Position numbers and translations under genes: made by a program
Shown: positions 9,957 to 20,452 of the stretch, piece after piece
Numbering within the stretch: the first letter of the stretch is position 1
Layout: each line of letters opens with the position of its first letter
Source of the DNA: Moellerella wisconsensis ATCC 35017
Lineage (GTDB): Bacteria; Pseudomonadota; Gammaproteobacteria; Enterobacterales; Enterobacteriaceae
DNA: 64,000 bases
Assembly (NCBI RefSeq): GCF_001294465.1
Contig: NZ_LGAA01000026.1
Span: forward strand, 310,001 to 374,000
Direction: 5' to 3'
The notes under the pieces: generated by a model
Seen by the model: the letters and a program-made list of their open reading frames with translations, nothing else
Databases searched by the model: none
What the model was told of the DNA's origin: nothing

Positions 9957-10146
9957 ATAAAAATTAATCAACAGCGCAAAGCACTAGCAAACTAACGCAA
10001 CTTATTTTAAGATGAAAATTATCTTATCTACTGGATTTACCCGAACGACTCATAGAGAATCACGTTCCCTACGCAATATATACAATAAATTAATATATTG
10101 AAGGAACATCTTGCAACTTAATTGATTTATTTGAGGAAACTTAATC

Positions 10147-10956
10147 ATGAGGCTTTTACCTCTAGCAAATGCGAAAGATGTTGGTATCTGGTCTGCTCAA
10201 TATATCGCCAACAAAATCAATGCATTTAATCCAACAGCCGAACGTCCTTTTTTATTGGGATTACCGACCGGTGGCACACCTTTAGCGACTTACCAAGCCT
10301 TAATAAAACTATATAATCAAGGTCAAGTCAGCTTTAAACACGTGGTCACGTTTAATATGGATGAATATATTGGTATTCCTGCTGTTCATCCACAGAGCTA
10401 CCATACATTTATGCATGAAAACTTTTTTAACCATATTGATATTCCCGAAGAAAACATCAATCTTCTTAATGGAAATGCAGCCGATGTCGAGGCTGAATGT
10501 CAACGTTATGAAGATAAAATTCGTAGCTACGGAAAAATTAATTTGTTTATGGGTGGGGTAGGCAATGACGGCCATATTGCCTTTAATGAACCTGGTTCTT
10601 CATTGTCCTCACGTACTCGGATTAAAACTTTAACTCCCGAAACTCGTGTGGCTAATTCACGTTTCTTTGATAATGATATCAATCAAGTTCCTAAATATGC
10701 ATTAACTGTCGGTGTTGCTACATTAATGGATGCGGAAGAACTTATGATTTTAGCTACCGGTGCCAATAAAGCGATGGCGGTACATGCGGCAATTGAAGGA
10801 TCTGTCAATCATATGTGGACGATTAGCTGCGTACAAATGCATCCAAAATCAATCATTGTATGTGACGAAAATGCTACGCTCGAATTAAAAGTAAAAACCT
10901 TAAAATATTTCCGCCAATTAGAAGCTGATATTATTAATCAATTTAGCGCTAAATAA
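10147..10956 (+). CDS. nagB: Glucosamine-6-phosphate deaminase
   Basis: 269 residues (E. coli 266). It converts glucosamine-6-P to fructose-6-P and ammonia, the last step before glycolysis. Visible blocks are [13 protein letters not shown] (phosphate loop), FNMDEYIG (the Asp72 region) and [17 protein letters not shown], with the catalytic Asp-His-Glu set. The C-terminal part holds the allosteric GlcNAc-6-P site. The GAGG ribosome site at 10133-10136 is well placed. First gene of nagBAC; a stable hairpin lies between it and nagA. Confidence 0.97.
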   Translation: MRLLPLANAKDVGIWSAQYIANKINAFNPTAERPFLLGLPTGGTPLATYQALIKLYNQGQVSFKHVVTFNMDEYIGIPAVHPQSYHTFMHENFFNHIDIPEENINLLNGNAADVEAECQRYEDKIRSYGKINLFMGGVGNDGHIAFNEPGSSLSSRTRIKTLTPETRVANSRFFDNDINQVPKYALTVGVATLMDAEELMILATGANKAMAVHAAIEGSVNHMWTISCVQMHPKSIIVCDENATLELKVKTLKYFRQLEADIINQFSAK

Positions 10957-10962
10957 TTCAAT

Positions 10963-10995
10963 CACCCGGCCTGCGCAGTACAGTACAGGTCGGTG
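10963..10995 (+). other. nagB-nagA intergenic hairpin
   Basis: CCGGCCTG pairs with CAGGTCGG (8 bp, one G-U) and flanking CAC/GTG can extend it past a bulged C. There is no T-tract, so it is not a terminator. It more likely protects the 3' end of nagB mRNA or sets the nagB/nagA ratio. Confidence 0.55.
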
Positions 10996-11031
10996 TCCCT
11001 CATATTGCAGTAACCTCAGGAGGCTACATCG

Positions 11032-12189
11032 ATGTATGCTTTAACTAATTGTATTATTTACACTGGTCATGAAAGACTAGAAAATCATGCGGTTATTATC
11101 GAAGGTGAATTGATTAAACAAATTTGTTCGGTCGATGAACTGCCCACCGAGATAACTTGCCATGATCTGAACGGTGCAATTTTATCTGCAGGATTTATTG
11201 ACTTACAAGTTAATGGCTGTGGTGGCGTGCAATTCAATGATAATTATGAAAATGTCAGCATTGAAAATTTAGAAATCATGCAACAATCCAACCAGCAGAC
11301 CGGCTGTACTAGCTATCTGCCAACATTAATCACCTGCTCCGATGAATTAATGAAGCACGGTATCGATGTAATGAGCCAATACCTAAAAACTAATAAAAAT
11401 CAGGCATTAGGATTACATCTTGAAGGCCCTTATATTAATTTAATTAAAAAAGGGACCCATAACCCTGAATTTATTCGTCAGCCTTCTGCTGAAATGATTG
11501 ATTATCTGACTGCACATGCCAGTGCTATTACTAAAGTAACTTTAGCGCCAGAAATAGTTGATAAGCAATTTATTCGTCAACTAACTGACGCTGGAATTGT
11601 CGTATCTGCTGGGCACTCTAATGCTACTTATGAAGAAGCACGCCAAAGTTTTCAAGCTGGTATCCGTTTCTCAACTCATTTATTTAATGCCATGCCTTAT
11701 ATTTCAGGCCGTGGTCCCGGTTTAGTCGGTGCAATTTATGATACTCCTGAAGTCTATGCCGGCATTATTGCTGATGGACTGCATGTACAATGGGCGAATA
11801 TCCGCAGCAGTAAACAATTAAAAGGCGATAAGTTAATCTTAGTCACCGACGCGACAGCACCCGCAGGTTTGGATCCTAAAACCAGTGAAATGGATCATTT
11901 TATCTTTGCAGGTAAAACCATATACTACCGCAATGGATTGTGTGTCGATGAAAATGGCACACTCAGCGGCTCCTCATTAACCATGATTGGAGCGGTAAAA
12001 AACAGCGTTGAACATGTTGGGATTGCATTAGACGAAACACTTAGAATGGCGACTCTCTATCCGGCCCGTGCAATTGGTGTGGAAGAGCGCTTAGGCTCTA
12101 TCGAGCCGGGAAAAGTAGCTAATCTAACCGCATTCAGCAACGATTATCGCGTTCTCGCCACTTTTGTTAACGGACAACAAGTCTATTGA
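11032..12189 (+). CDS. nagA: N-acetylglucosamine-6-phosphate deacetylase
   Basis: 385 residues (E. coli 382). An amidohydrolase-fold enzyme that removes acetate from GlcNAc-6-P to give glucosamine-6-P for NagB. Its action also removes the inducer of NagC. Motifs: [15 protein letters not shown], the metal-ligand Glu in [11 protein letters not shown], the His in [25 protein letters not shown] and the catalytic Asp in [17 protein letters not shown] at 11017-11023 is a strong ribosome site, 8 nt from the ATG. Confidence 0.97.
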   Translation: MYALTNCIIYTGHERLENHAVIIEGELIKQICSVDELPTEITCHDLNGAILSAGFIDLQVNGCGGVQFNDNYENVSIENLEIMQQSNQQTGCTSYLPTLITCSDELMKHGIDVMSQYLKTNKNQALGLHLEGPYINLIKKGTHNPEFIRQPSAEMIDYLTAHASAITKVTLAPEIVDKQFIRQLTDAGIVVSAGHSNATYEEARQSFQAGIRFSTHLFNAMPYISGRGPGLVGAIYDTPEVYAGIIADGLHVQWANIRSSKQLKGDKLILVTDATAPAGLDPKTSEMDHFIFAGKTIYYRNGLCVDENGTLSGSSLTMIGAVKNSVEHVGIALDETLRMATLYPARAIGVEERLGSIEPGKVANLTAFSNDYRVLATFVNGQQVY

Positions 12190-12207
12190 TAATGAGCAAA
12201 TAATCTG

Positions 12208-13431
12208 ATGAATTATAACCACTCGCTAAAGCAAATTGGTAACATCGATCTAGTCAAACAATTAAACAGTGCCGTTGTTTATGGGCTAATCGATCAGCAA
12301 GGGCCCATCTCGCGCATACAAGTTGCCGAACAAAGCCAATTAGCCCCGGCGAGTGTGACTAAAATCACCCGTCAGTTATTAGAGCGCGGTTTAATCAAAG
12401 AAGTGGATCAACAAGCATCCACGGGCGGACGCCGCGCAATTTCTATCGTTTCTGAGCACAAAAATTTTCATACTATTGGGGTTCGCCTTGGCCGTTATGA
12501 CGCCACTATCGCGTTATACGATTTAAGCGGCAAAGCCCTGTGCGAGCAGCATTATCCAATCCCTGAGTCAGAACAGCAACAAGTAGAAGATAAACTAATC
12601 GCTGCCTTAGAGGAGTTTATCAGCCATTATCAACGACGAATTAAAGAGTTAATTGCGATTTCAGTTATCTTACCGGGCCTGGTTAATCCAGATAACGGTA
12701 TTATTTACTATATGCCACATATTAAAGTAAATAACTGGCATCTCGTCGATAATTTACAGCATCATTTCAAAGTAACCTGCTACGTTGGACATGATATCCG
12801 CAGTTTGGCACTGGCTGAAAATTATTTCGGCGCCACTCGGGATAGCGCTGATTCATTATTAGTCCGTATTCATCGAGGTACAGGCGCAGGGGTAATTATT
12901 AATAATGAAATACTGCTCAATCAACGCGGAAATTTAGGCGAAATTGGGCATATTCAAATTGATCCTCTCGGTGAGCCTTGCCATTGTGGTAATTTTGGCT
13001 GTTTAGAAACAATTGCCGCTAACCCAGCAATTGAACAACGGGTTCGTCAGCGTATCGAACAAGGTTATTCAAGTAGCCTGACCTTACAAAATTGCTCAAT
13101 TAAAGCCATTTGCCAAGCTGCTAATAAAAATGATCCTTTAGCCACAGAAGTTATTCAAAATGTTGGGCGACAACTTGGTAAAGCAATTGCTATCGCTATC
13201 AATTTATTTAATCCACAAAAAGTCGTTATTGCTGGTGAAATAACCGAAGCAGAAAAAATCTTATTGCCCGCGATTAAAAGCTGTATTCAAGCACAAACGT
13301 TAAAAGAATTTCGTGAGGATTTACCGATTGTCACCTCTCAGTTAGTTCATAACTCCGCAATAGGAGCATTTGCCCTCACCAAACGCGCTATGCTCAACGG
13401 AGAGCTATTACAATTATTATTAGATAGCTAA
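12208..13431 (+). CDS. nagC: ROK-family repressor NagC
   Basis: 407 residues (E. coli 406). N-terminal winged helix-turn-helix (about 20-80, with QLAPASVTKITRQLLERGLI), then a ROK kinase-like sensor domain with RGTGAG and the zinc motif GEPCHCGNFGCLE. It represses nagE and nagBAC until GlcNAc-6-P binds, and in relatives also acts on glm and chb genes. It follows nagA by 18 bp without a strong ribosome site, so it is probably translated by coupling. nagD, which follows it in E. coli, is missing. Confidence 0.96.
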   Translation: MNYNHSLKQIGNIDLVKQLNSAVVYGLIDQQGPISRIQVAEQSQLAPASVTKITRQLLERGLIKEVDQQASTGGRRAISIVSEHKNFHTIGVRLGRYDATIALYDLSGKALCEQHYPIPESEQQQVEDKLIAALEEFISHYQRRIKELIAISVILPGLVNPDNGIIYYMPHIKVNNWHLVDNLQHHFKVTCYVGHDIRSLALAENYFGATRDSADSLLVRIHRGTGAGVIINNEILLNQRGNLGEIGHIQIDPLGEPCHCGNFGCLETIAANPAIEQRVRQRIEQGYSSSLTLQNCSIKAICQAANKNDPLATEVIQNVGRQLGKAIAIAINLFNPQKVVIAGEITEAEKILLPAIKSCIQAQTLKEFREDLPIVTSQLVHNSAIGAFALTKRAMLNGELLQLLLDS

Positions 13432-13451
13432 AATATAACTTGATGTATAAC

Positions 13452-13476
13452 ATGGCCTGTAAACGATACAGGCCAT
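13452..13476 (+). terminator. Hairpin after nagC, possible terminator
   Basis: Perfect 9-bp stem ATGGCCTGT/ACAGGCCAT with a 7-nt loop, 20 bp after the nagC stop. The following ATCGGGTGTTT lacks a proper T-tract, so termination may be partial or need Rho. Confidence 0.5.
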
Positions 13477-13479
13477 ATC

Positions 13480-13926
13480 GGGTGTTTCAATCGTTTGCCT
13501 TACACCTCTATTTGCTGTACTGCTTGATTGTTTGGCTATTTTTTTCTTTTTCTCCACACGTCTTCTCCTCACATCCGAAGAATTAATCTGTAACACCGTA
13601 GCCTAATTTTCATATCATCGATTAATATAATCTTGTACATCGATGGCATACTAAATTTCCACGACATGATCTCACACTGATAACCTAACATTCAGGCATT
13701 TTTATTATTGAGCTATAACCGGCTTTTTGATCTGACGATTATATTGGACTTTAATATTACGCTATCACGATAAACTTTCTGTTTTAGGCCATTTTATTTT
13801 TATCGATTAAAATGAATTAAACTGGCTAAATGATCAATTCATCCTTGTTTTTTGATTAATTTGACGACAAAATGATTATTGAACAGACAAACAAACACAT
13901 TTCTACAAGTTTTTTTAAAAAAGCAG
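13480..13926. other. Non-coding gap between nagC and the tRNA operon
   Basis: About 450 bp. In E. coli nagD and asnB lie near here; no trace of either is readable. The only feature is a pyrimidine-rich stretch around 13532-13570. No gene was seen. Confidence 0.5.
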
Positions 13927-13955
13927 TTGACGAGTTTGTCTGTAATACGCATAAT
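13927..13955 (+). promoter_or_regulatory. tRNA operon promoter
   Basis: TTGACG (13927-13932), a 17-bp spacer and CATAAT (13950-13955), followed by a GC-rich discriminator GCGCCCCGC. This is the form of a strong, stringently controlled stable-RNA promoter. The first tRNA starts 40 bp downstream. Confidence 0.82.
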
Positions 13956-13995
13956 GCGCCCCGCAACGCCGATGAAGGTTTGCAGAAAAAAAGAT

Positions 13996-14072
13996 GGCTA
14001 TGTAGCTCAGCTGGTTAGAGCACAACACTCATAATGTTGGGGTCACAGGTTCGAATCCCGTCATAGCCACCA
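13996..14072 (+). tRNA. tRNA-Met(CAT), elongator
   Basis: 77 nt including the encoded CCA. Anticodon CAT at 14030-14032. The acceptor GGCTATG pairs with CATAGCC. The sequence matches E. coli metT/metU elongator tRNA-Met except for paired changes. First gene of a six-tRNA operon; identical to the copy at 14465. Confidence 0.97.
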
Positions 14073-14084
14073 TCTTTTTTATTT

Positions 14085-14169
14085 GCGGGAGTGGCGAAAT
14101 TGGTAGACGCACCAGATTTAGGTTCTGGCGCCGCAAGGTGTGCGAGTTCAAGTCTCGCCTCCCGCACCA
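14085..14169 (+). tRNA. tRNA-Leu(TAG)
   Basis: 85 nt with a long class II variable arm (CGCCGCAAGGTGTG region) and CCA. Anticodon TAG at 14119-14121. It corresponds to E. coli leuW, in the same operon position. Confidence 0.97.
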
Positions 14170-14222
14170 TTTCCTTCTTCACGTTGTTAGTAAAACAAGT
14201 TAAAGTAGTTCAGTTATTCAGG

Positions 14223-14297
14223 TGGGGTATCGCCAAGCGGTAAGGCACTAGGTTTTGATCCTAGCATGCCCAGGTTCGAATCCTGGTACCCCAGCCA
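14223..14297 (+). tRNA. tRNA-Gln(TTG), copy 1
   Basis: 75 nt with CCA, anticodon TTG at 14255-14257, acceptor TGGGGTA/TACCCCA with the weak U1-A72 pair recognised by GlnRS. Variable loop CATGC. Corresponds to glnU/glnW of E. coli. Confidence 0.97.
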
Positions 14298-14336
14298 TCC
14301 TGACTAACATATTTAGTTTTACGATAGCCTTTCAGG

Positions 14337-14411
14337 TGGGGTATCGCCAAGCGGTAAGGCACTAGGTTTTGATCCTAGCATACCCAGGTTCGAATCCTGG
14401 TACCCCAGCCA
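14337..14411 (+). tRNA. tRNA-Gln(TTG), copy 2
   Basis: 75 nt with CCA, anticodon TTG at 14369-14371. Identical to copy 1 except one base in the variable loop (CATAC). Confidence 0.97.
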
Positions 14412-14464
14412 TCTTCCTGATATTCCAATCGTTATAAAAAATTGAATAGACAGAGTTACCCAAA

Positions 14465-14541
14465 GGCTATGTAGCTCAGCTGGTTAGAGCACAACACTCA
14501 TAATGTTGGGGTCACAGGTTCGAATCCCGTCATAGCCACCA
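14465..14541 (+). tRNA. tRNA-Met(CAT), elongator, second copy
   Basis: 77 nt, identical to the copy at 13996. Anticodon CAT at 14499-14501. Only 5 nt separate its CCA from the next tRNA. Confidence 0.97.
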
Positions 14542-14546
14542 TCTAA

Positions 14547-14620
14547 TGGGGTATCGCCAAGCGGTAAGGCACTGGATTCTGATTCCAGCATCCCAGGTTC
14601 GAATCCTGGTACCCCAGCCA
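14547..14620 (+). tRNA. tRNA-Gln(CTG)
   Basis: 74 nt with CCA, anticodon CTG at 14579-14581. Its variable loop is 4 nt (CATC), one shorter than in the two TTG copies. E. coli has two CTG copies at this place (glnV, glnX); here there is one. No clear intrinsic terminator follows. Confidence 0.95.
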
Positions 14621-14809
14621 TATCTCCCTACTCTCTATTTCGCATTATCTACAACCTTCTATATTAATCCCTATTATTTTATGTAACTTCAATAAGCTCC
14701 ATATTTATTCTATGGTTTATACTTCGCTTAAATAAGCAAATAAACGCAGAAATTGGCTCCCCATTACGCTATAACCGTCATGGAGAGAGCAACGGCTAAT
14801 CGCAATAAA

Positions 14810-15991
14810 CTACAAACCTAACGCATACTTAAGGGCGATCTTTTTGGCTTCTCCGGCGCGTTGTGCCGTCATTAATCCCAAATTACGCAGCGTTTTTAAG
14901 CCCGGCAAGCTTTCGCTAAAGGCCAGATAAAAAATATCCATTCCTGCCTGCATAATCAAATTGTCCGGCATTCTACGGCGTTGATAACGTTTAAGAACTG
15001 AAAGCGTATGCCATGGTTGTAAATATTGCTTAGCCTCTGTCAGCACTTGCAGCAAGACATCCACATCCCGATAACCTAAATTGACCCCTTGCCCCGCTAA
15101 CGGATTAATTGAATGTGCCGCATCACCAATTAACACCAATCCTTGAGCAACGTAACGATTAGCATGATGTCTATTTAATGGAAAAGCCCCCGTTGCGAGA
15201 GGGGTCACTGCGCCTAAACGCTCAGGAAATGCCACTTGAATAGCTTGGCTTAATTGTGGCATCGACATCGCCTGTAACTGGCGAATTTTTGCTGGGCTAT
15301 CGTACCAAACAAGTGATGCCCAATTATCATACAGCGGTAAAAAAGCACGAGGACCGGAAGCATGAAACTGCTGCCAAGTAGTCTCTTGCTGAGGCGTCTC
15401 AGTTTGTACTGTAATCAACATACAAGATTGACGATACTGCCAACCACGGCTACCTATCCCGGCAAATTGCCGCACTTGTGAACGCGCACCATCAGCCCCA
15501 ATAACTAATTTAGTTTCGATGGCCTCATGCCCTTCTAGCGTCAATAACCAGCCGTCGATTTGTTTTTCCATTTGCAGCAACGTGGCAGGGCAAATAAGCT
15601 GTAAATTAGGATATTTTTCACATTCTTGCCACAACGCAAGCTGTAACACTCGGTTTTCGATCATAAAACCTAATTCAGGCAGACCCAGGCTCTTGGCATC
15701 AAAAATCACATTTGAGCCAGGTTCTTCCCATGTTTCTAATTGTCGATATGGTGCTGAACGCATGTTAAGAACATTTTTCCATGCGCCAAGTTGTTTTAGT
15801 AATTCAACAGACGCACAGCTAATCGCTGAGATCCGTACATCGGGTGGGCAGTTAGCATCAAAAGGTACTGGCGGTGCTTTTTCGAGCAGCGCCACATTAA
15901 AACCTTCTTGTGCTAACCCCAATGCTGCTGCTGCGCCCGTCATACCGGCACCAACAACTACAATATCATAATTTTTTATTAACTTATTCAT
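14810..15991 (-). CDS. ubiF: 3-demethoxyubiquinol 3-hydroxylase (UbiF)
   Basis: 393 residues (E. coli 391). An FAD-dependent monooxygenase of ubiquinone synthesis. It begins with the dinucleotide-binding motif VVVGAGMTGAAAA, has the central DVRISAIS and LVIGADGARSQVR blocks, and the second FAD motif GLVLIGDAAHSINPLAGQG near residue 285. The start is ATG at 15991; an adjacent GTG would add one residue. The C-terminus ALKYALGL is conserved. It lies between the tRNA operon and miaB as in E. coli. Confidence 0.94.
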   Translation of the reverse strand: MNKLIKNYDIVVVGAGMTGAAAALGLAQEGFNVALLEKAPPVPFDANCPPDVRISAISCASVELLKQLGAWKNVLNMRSAPYRQLETWEEPGSNVIFDAKSLGLPELGFMIENRVLQLALWQECEKYPNLQLICPATLLQMEKQIDGWLLTLEGHEAIETKLVIGADGARSQVRQFAGIGSRGWQYRQSCMLITVQTETPQQETTWQQFHASGPRAFLPLYDNWASLVWYDSPAKIRQLQAMSMPQLSQAIQVAFPERLGAVTPLATGAFPLNRHHANRYVAQGLVLIGDAAHSINPLAGQGVNLGYRDVDVLLQVLTEAKQYLQPWHTLSVLKRYQRRRMPDNLIMQAGMDIFYLAFSESLPGLKTLRNLGLMTAQRAGEAKKIALKYALGL

Positions 15992-16501
15992 CACATTAGC
16001 CGCTATTAACTGTTTGATTTCTGTAGTTTACCGAAAAATTTCTCCGCTGACAGGGAATATCTCTTCGTGTAACGCTGGTCACTGCCATCGCAAATGAATA
16101 CAATAACAATTAAACTTATTACAGGCATTCTGCCTGCTCTGTGGATACAGATTCCAAGTGATAATTTACAACAAGGCAGCGATTGATTATTACATTTATC
16201 GCATGATCGCATACTGTCCATAATCAAAATGTAATACTGTATTCACTAACGGATCGGACTTTGGATTTTTACCCAACATGCTAAACTTATAAATACAGCC
16301 ATTATTATTATAACGACTGTAGGAATAAACGTTATTTTGTCACAATCCGTCGCGCGCTCTTATACCTGAGCCAGGAAACAGCTAATAGGTTCAAATAATT
16401 AGCTAATTTAACGGTTGTAGAAATAACAAAAAAGTATGGTGGGTTTACAATGCGTTTCGGAGTCCATTACACTAGCTACTCTGAAAACATCGGATAGAGA
16501 A
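15992..16501. other. ubiF-miaB divergent region
   Basis: About 510 bp. It contains a possible miaB promoter (16337-16366). A 73-codon minus-strand frame (16006-16227) has no ribosome site or recognisable homology and is not called. Confidence 0.5.
16337..16366 (+). promoter_or_regulatory. Possible miaB promoter
   Basis: TTGTCA (16337-16342), 18-bp GC-rich spacer, TATACC (16361-16366). It would give a leader of about 130 nt for miaB-ybeZ-ybeY-corC-lnt. Confidence 0.4.
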
Positions 16502-17932
16502 ATGTCGACAATAAAAAAACTGTACATTAAAACCTGGGGCTGTCAGATGAATGAGTACGATTCATCTAAAATGGCAGATCTACTCGAAAGTACTCACGGT
16601 TATCAATTGACCGAAGTGCCTGAAGAAGCGGATATTTTACTGTTAAATACCTGTTCTATCCGTGAAAAAGCACAAGAAAAAGTATTCCATCAATTAGGTC
16701 GTTGGAAATATTTCAAGGACAGTAGACCCGATATTATCATTGGCGTCGGTGGCTGTGTTGCCTCTCAAGAAGGCGATTTTATACGGCAGCGCGCGCCGAG
16801 TGTTGATATTATCTTTGGTCCACAGACACTGCATCGTCTGCCAGAAATGATTAATCAGGTTAAAGGAACTCGTAGCCCTGTTGTCGATATTAGTTTCCCT
16901 GAAATAGAAAAATTTGACCGTTTGCCGGAGCCGAGAGCAGAAGGCCCAAGCGCATTTGTTTCAATTATGGAAGGCTGCAATAAATACTGCACATTCTGTG
17001 TGGTTCCCTATACCCGAGGCGAAGAAGTTAGCCGCCCATCAGATGATATTTTATTTGAAATAGCGCAACTAGCAGCCCAAGGAGTACGTGAAGTTAATCT
17101 GCTTGGTCAAAATGTTAACGCCTATCGTGGAGCCACTTACGATGGTGATATTTGCACTTTTGCCGAATTATTACGTTTAGTTGCAGCAATTGATGGTATC
17201 GACCGTGTTCGCTTCACTACTAGCCATCCAATTGAATTTACTGACGATATTATTGAGGTGTATAAAGATACGCCCGAATTAGTCAGCTATCTACACTTAC
17301 CAGTACAAAGTGGCTCAGACCGAATTCTTACCTTGATGAAACGCGCGCATACCGCATTAGAATATAAAAGCATTATTCGCAAATTGCGCAAAGCACGACC
17401 TGATATCCTGATAAGTTCTGATTTTATTGTCGGCTTCCCCGGCGAAACTCAGGATGATTTTGAAAAAACGATGCAGTTAATTGCTGATGTTAATTTCGAC
17501 CTCAGTTTTAGCTTTGTTTATTCCCCACGCCCAGGAACACCGGCAGCCGATCTGCCTGATGATGTGAGCGAAGAAGAGAAAAAACAACGTCTATTTTTAC
17601 TGCAACAGCGAATCAACCAACAAGCTATGAATTTTAGCCGTGCCATGGTAGGCAGTGTTCAACGTATCTTAGTTGAACGCCCTGCGCGTAAAAATGTGAT
17701 GGAACTGGCTGGGCGAACTGAAAGTAACCGCGTGGTTAACTTTGAAGGCACACCAGATATGATAGGCAAATTTGTCGATGTAGAAATTGTCGGTGTTTAT
17801 GCTAACTCACTGCGCGGTAAAGTTATCCGTACCGAAGATCAAATGGATTTACGCGTACATGAATCCCCAGAGTCTGTTATTGCTCGCACCCGTAAGGAAA
17901 ATGAAATCGGTGTTGGCAGTTATCAGCCTTAA
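16502..17932 (+). CDS. miaB: tRNA-2-methylthio-N6-dimethylallyladenosine synthase
   Basis: 476 residues (E. coli 474). A radical-SAM methylthiotransferase that adds a methylthio group to i6A37 in tRNAs reading UNN codons. The N-terminal UPF0004 domain has its three cluster cysteines ([29 protein letters not shown]). The radical-SAM motif is [14 protein letters not shown], and a C-terminal TRAM domain follows. Start ATG at 16502 gives [13 protein letters not shown], matching relatives; an upstream in-frame ATG at 16436 would add an unconserved 22 residues. Confidence 0.96.
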   Translation: MSTIKKLYIKTWGCQMNEYDSSKMADLLESTHGYQLTEVPEEADILLLNTCSIREKAQEKVFHQLGRWKYFKDSRPDIIIGVGGCVASQEGDFIRQRAPSVDIIFGPQTLHRLPEMINQVKGTRSPVVDISFPEIEKFDRLPEPRAEGPSAFVSIMEGCNKYCTFCVVPYTRGEEVSRPSDDILFEIAQLAAQGVREVNLLGQNVNAYRGATYDGDICTFAELLRLVAAIDGIDRVRFTTSHPIEFTDDIIEVYKDTPELVSYLHLPVQSGSDRILTLMKRAHTALEYKSIIRKLRKARPDILISSDFIVGFPGETQDDFEKTMQLIADVNFDLSFSFVYSPRPGTPAADLPDDVSEEEKKQRLFLLQQRINQQAMNFSRAMVGSVQRILVERPARKNVMELAGRTESNRVVNFEGTPDMIGKFVDVEIVGVYANSLRGKVIRTEDQMDLRVHESPESVIARTRKENEIGVGSYQP

Positions 17933-17947
17933 ACATAGAGATAATCA

Positions 17948-19021
17948 GTGACTGAAAAAAAATCTTCGCAAATAGCGACCCAAGAAATATTCCTTGAACC
18001 CGCAGATAATCAGCGCTTAATGAGCCTCTGCGGGCCATTTGATGACAATATCAAACAGCTTGAGCGTCGTCTGGGCGTAGAAATAAATCGCCGAGATAAT
18101 CGTTTTAAACTGGCGGGCAAGGCATTAAATATCCAGGCAGCTAGCGCAATTTTGCGTCAATTGTATGTGGATACTGCGCCAATTCGAGGGGTGATCCCCG
18201 AGATTGAACCAGAACAAATTCATTTAGCGATCACTGAAAGCCAAGTTTTAGAGCAATCAGCCGATAGTATTCCTGACTTTGGTAAAGCGGTTAATATCAA
18301 AACTAAACGCGGTGTGATTAAACCGCGAACACCAAATCAAGCGCAATATATTGCTAATATTCTCGATCATGATATTACCTTTGGGATTGGTCCCGCGGGA
18401 ACCGGGAAAACTTATTTGGCGGTAGCGGCAGCAGTAGATGCTTTAGAACGCCAAGAAATTCGTCGAATTTTATTAACTCGTCCGGCAGTTGAAGCGGGTG
18501 AGAAACTGGGCTTTTTGCCCGGTGATTTAAGTCAAAAAGTTGACCCTTATTTACGTCCACTTTACGACGCATTATTTGAAATGTTAGGCTTTGAGAAAGT
18601 TGAAAAACTGATTGAACGTAACGTTATCGAAGTCGCTCCTCTGGCTTATATGCGCGGACGTACATTAAACGATGCATTTATTATCTTGGATGAGAGCCAA
18701 AATACCACCATTGAACAAATGAAAATGTTCTTAACCCGAATTGGGTTTAATTCCAAAGCGGTGATCACTGGGGATATTACTCAAATAGATTTACCACGCG
18801 GTAATAAATCGGGATTAAGACATGCTATTGAAGTGTTGTCTGACGTCGATCAGCTAAGCTTTAATTTCTTCCATAGTGAAGATGTGGTACGACACCCTAT
18901 CGTGGCCAAAATTGTTATGGCCTATGAAGCATGGGAAGAACAAGACCAAAAACGTCGTCATGTGCTGCGTCTCGAAAAAGAACAGCAAAAACTGATTGAA
19001 AAACAAGAAGACAATTCATGA
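17948..19021 (+). CDS. ybeZ: PhoH-like ATPase YbeZ
   Basis: 357 residues. A PhoH-family nucleotide-binding protein with Walker A in GVGP-type context (here [17 protein letters not shown], near residue 148) and a Walker B-like [11 protein letters not shown]. The partner of YbeY in rRNA processing and quality control. The start is GTG, 15 bp after miaB. The last bases overlap ybeY by 4 bp. The extreme C-terminus ([19 protein letters not shown]) is a charged likely coiled coil. Confidence 0.94.
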   Translation: MTEKKSSQIATQEIFLEPADNQRLMSLCGPFDDNIKQLERRLGVEINRRDNRFKLAGKALNIQAASAILRQLYVDTAPIRGVIPEIEPEQIHLAITESQVLEQSADSIPDFGKAVNIKTKRGVIKPRTPNQAQYIANILDHDITFGIGPAGTGKTYLAVAAAVDALERQEIRRILLTRPAVEAGEKLGFLPGDLSQKVDPYLRPLYDALFEMLGFEKVEKLIERNVIEVAPLAYMRGRTLNDAFIILDESQNTTIEQMKMFLTRIGFNSKAVITGDITQIDLPRGNKSGLRHAIEVLSDVDQLSFNFFHSEDVVRHPIVAKIVMAYEAWEEQDQKRRHVLRLEKEQQKLIEKQEDNS

Positions 19022-19485
19022 GTTCAGTTATCCTTGATTTACAAATTGCCAGTGAAGATCTCACTGGCCTTCCTGATGAAGCGCTATTTCAACGCTGGCT
19101 AGATGCAGTATTGCCTCAATTTCAGCCAGAAAGCGAAGTGACTATTCGTATCGTTGATGATGCAGAAAGCCATCAGTTAAATTTAGCTTATCGTGGAAAA
19201 GATAAATCGACTAATGTACTATCATTCCCTTTCGAAGCACCGCCAGAAATAGAATTACCGCTATTAGGTGATTTGATTATCTGCCGTCAAGTTGTTGAGT
19301 TGGAAGCAAAAGAACAGCAAAAAACTGCCGAAGAACATTGGGCTCATATGGTAATTCATGGCTGTCTGCATCTGCTAGGCTATGACCATATTGAAGATGA
19401 AGAAGCCGAAGAAATGGAATCACTGGAAACAGAAATTTTAGCTCAATTAGGTTACTCAGATCCCTATTTGATTGAAAAAGATTAA
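19018..19485 (+). CDS. ybeY: Endoribonuclease YbeY
   Basis: 155 residues, the same as E. coli. A metal-dependent single-strand endoribonuclease needed for 16S rRNA 3'-end maturation and late ribosome quality control. The zinc motif H3xH5xH is seen as [11 protein letters not shown]. The [15 protein letters not shown] block is the conserved family signature. Its ATG overlaps the ybeZ stop (ATGA), so translation is coupled. Confidence 0.96.
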   Translation: MSSVILDLQIASEDLTGLPDEALFQRWLDAVLPQFQPESEVTIRIVDDAESHQLNLAYRGKDKSTNVLSFPFEAPPEIELPLLGDLIICRQVVELEAKEQQKTAEEHWAHMVIHGCLHLLGYDHIEDEEAEEMESLETEILAQLGYSDPYLIEKD

Positions 19486-19567
19486 TCATTCTTTGATTTT
19501 TATGCTAAATATTAGCACTATAACAATCCATTATTACTTCTATATAGGAAACTAAAAATAAAACGCC

Positions 19568-20452
19568 ATGAGCGACGATCATTCTTCTAGTAATGACACC
19601 CCTGGTCCTAAGAAAGGGTTCTTTGCACTGTTAAACCAATTATTTCACGGTGAACCAAAAAATCGTGATGACTTGGTAGAACTCATTCGTGATTCAGAAC
19701 AAAACTCACTCATCGATCCTGATACCCGAGAAATGCTCGAAGGTGTGATGGATATTGCCGATCAGCGAGTTCGCGATATCATGATCCCTCGGTCACAAAT
19801 TGTGACACTAAAACGGAATCAACCACTCGATGAATGCCTCGATGTCATTATTGACTCTGCACATTCTCGTTTTCCGGTGATCAGCGAAGATAAAGATCAT
19901 ATTGAGGGATTGCTGATGGCAAAAGATTTACTGCCATTCATGCGCTCCGACTCCGAACAATTCAGCATCGATAAAGTATTGCGTCCTGCGGTTGTGGTGC
20001 CCGAAAGTAAACGTGTTGACCGTTTACTGAAAGAATTCAGATCTCAGCGCTACCATATGGCGATTGTGATTGATGAATTTGGTGGCGTCTCCGGCTTGGT
20101 GACTATCGAAGATATTCTTGAGTTGATTGTCGGTGAAATTGAAGATGAATACGATGATGAAGATGATGTTGATATCCGCCAACTGACTCGCCACACTTTT
20201 TCTGTTCGTGCATTAATGCAAATTGAAGATTTCAATGAAGCCTTCAATACCCATTATAGCGAAGAAGAAGTGGATACTGTAGGCGGTTTGGTGATGCAAG
20301 CCTTTGGTCACTTACCTTCTCGTGGTGAGACCATCACCATCGATGATTATGTGTTCAAAGTTGCTATGGCCGACAGTCGTCGGATTATTCAGCTGCATGT
20401 AAAAATCCCCGACGAAGCATCTATTCCTGATTTGGATGAAGAACAAAAATAA
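19568..20452 (+). CDS. corC: CorC/YbeX CBS-domain protein
   Basis: 294 residues (E. coli 292). Two CBS domains (about 68-190, with [14 protein letters not shown] and [17 protein letters not shown]), then a CorC_HlyC transporter-associated domain. It has been linked to magnesium/cobalt efflux through CorA and, with its neighbours, to ribosome maturation. There are no membrane segments, so it is cytoplasmic. It follows ybeY by 82 bp, and its last base is the first base of lnt. Confidence 0.94.
   Translation: MSDDHSSSNDTPGPKKGFFALLNQLFHGEPKNRDDLVELIRDSEQNSLIDPDTREMLEGVMDIADQRVRDIMIPRSQIVTLKRNQPLDECLDVIIDSAHSRFPVISEDKDHIEGLLMAKDLLPFMRSDSEQFSIDKVLRPAVVVPESKRVDRLLKEFRSQRYHMAIVIDEFGGVSGLVTIEDILELIVGEIEDEYDDEDDVDIRQLTRHTFSVRALMQIEDFNEAFNTHYSEEEVDTVGGLVMQAFGHLPSRGETITIDDYVFKVAMADSRRIIQLHVKIPDEASIPDLDEEQK

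Larger units (their letters stand above)
9785..10146. promoter_or_regulatory. nagE-nagB divergent control region
   Basis: 362 bp between divergent nagE and nagBAC. It contains a NagC-operator-like palindrome (9907-9930), a CRP-like site (9941-9956) and an inverted repeat CAATATA/TATATTG (10074-10100) in the nagB leader. In E. coli NagC bound at paired operators loops this DNA and GlcNAc-6-P releases it. A second NagC operator is not obvious by eye. Confidence 0.6.

Noticed and set aside
16006-16227. 73-codon minus-strand frame between ubiF and miaB
   Set aside because: No ribosome site, no recognisable similarity, cysteine-rich in a way typical of chance frames; it lies where promoters are expected.
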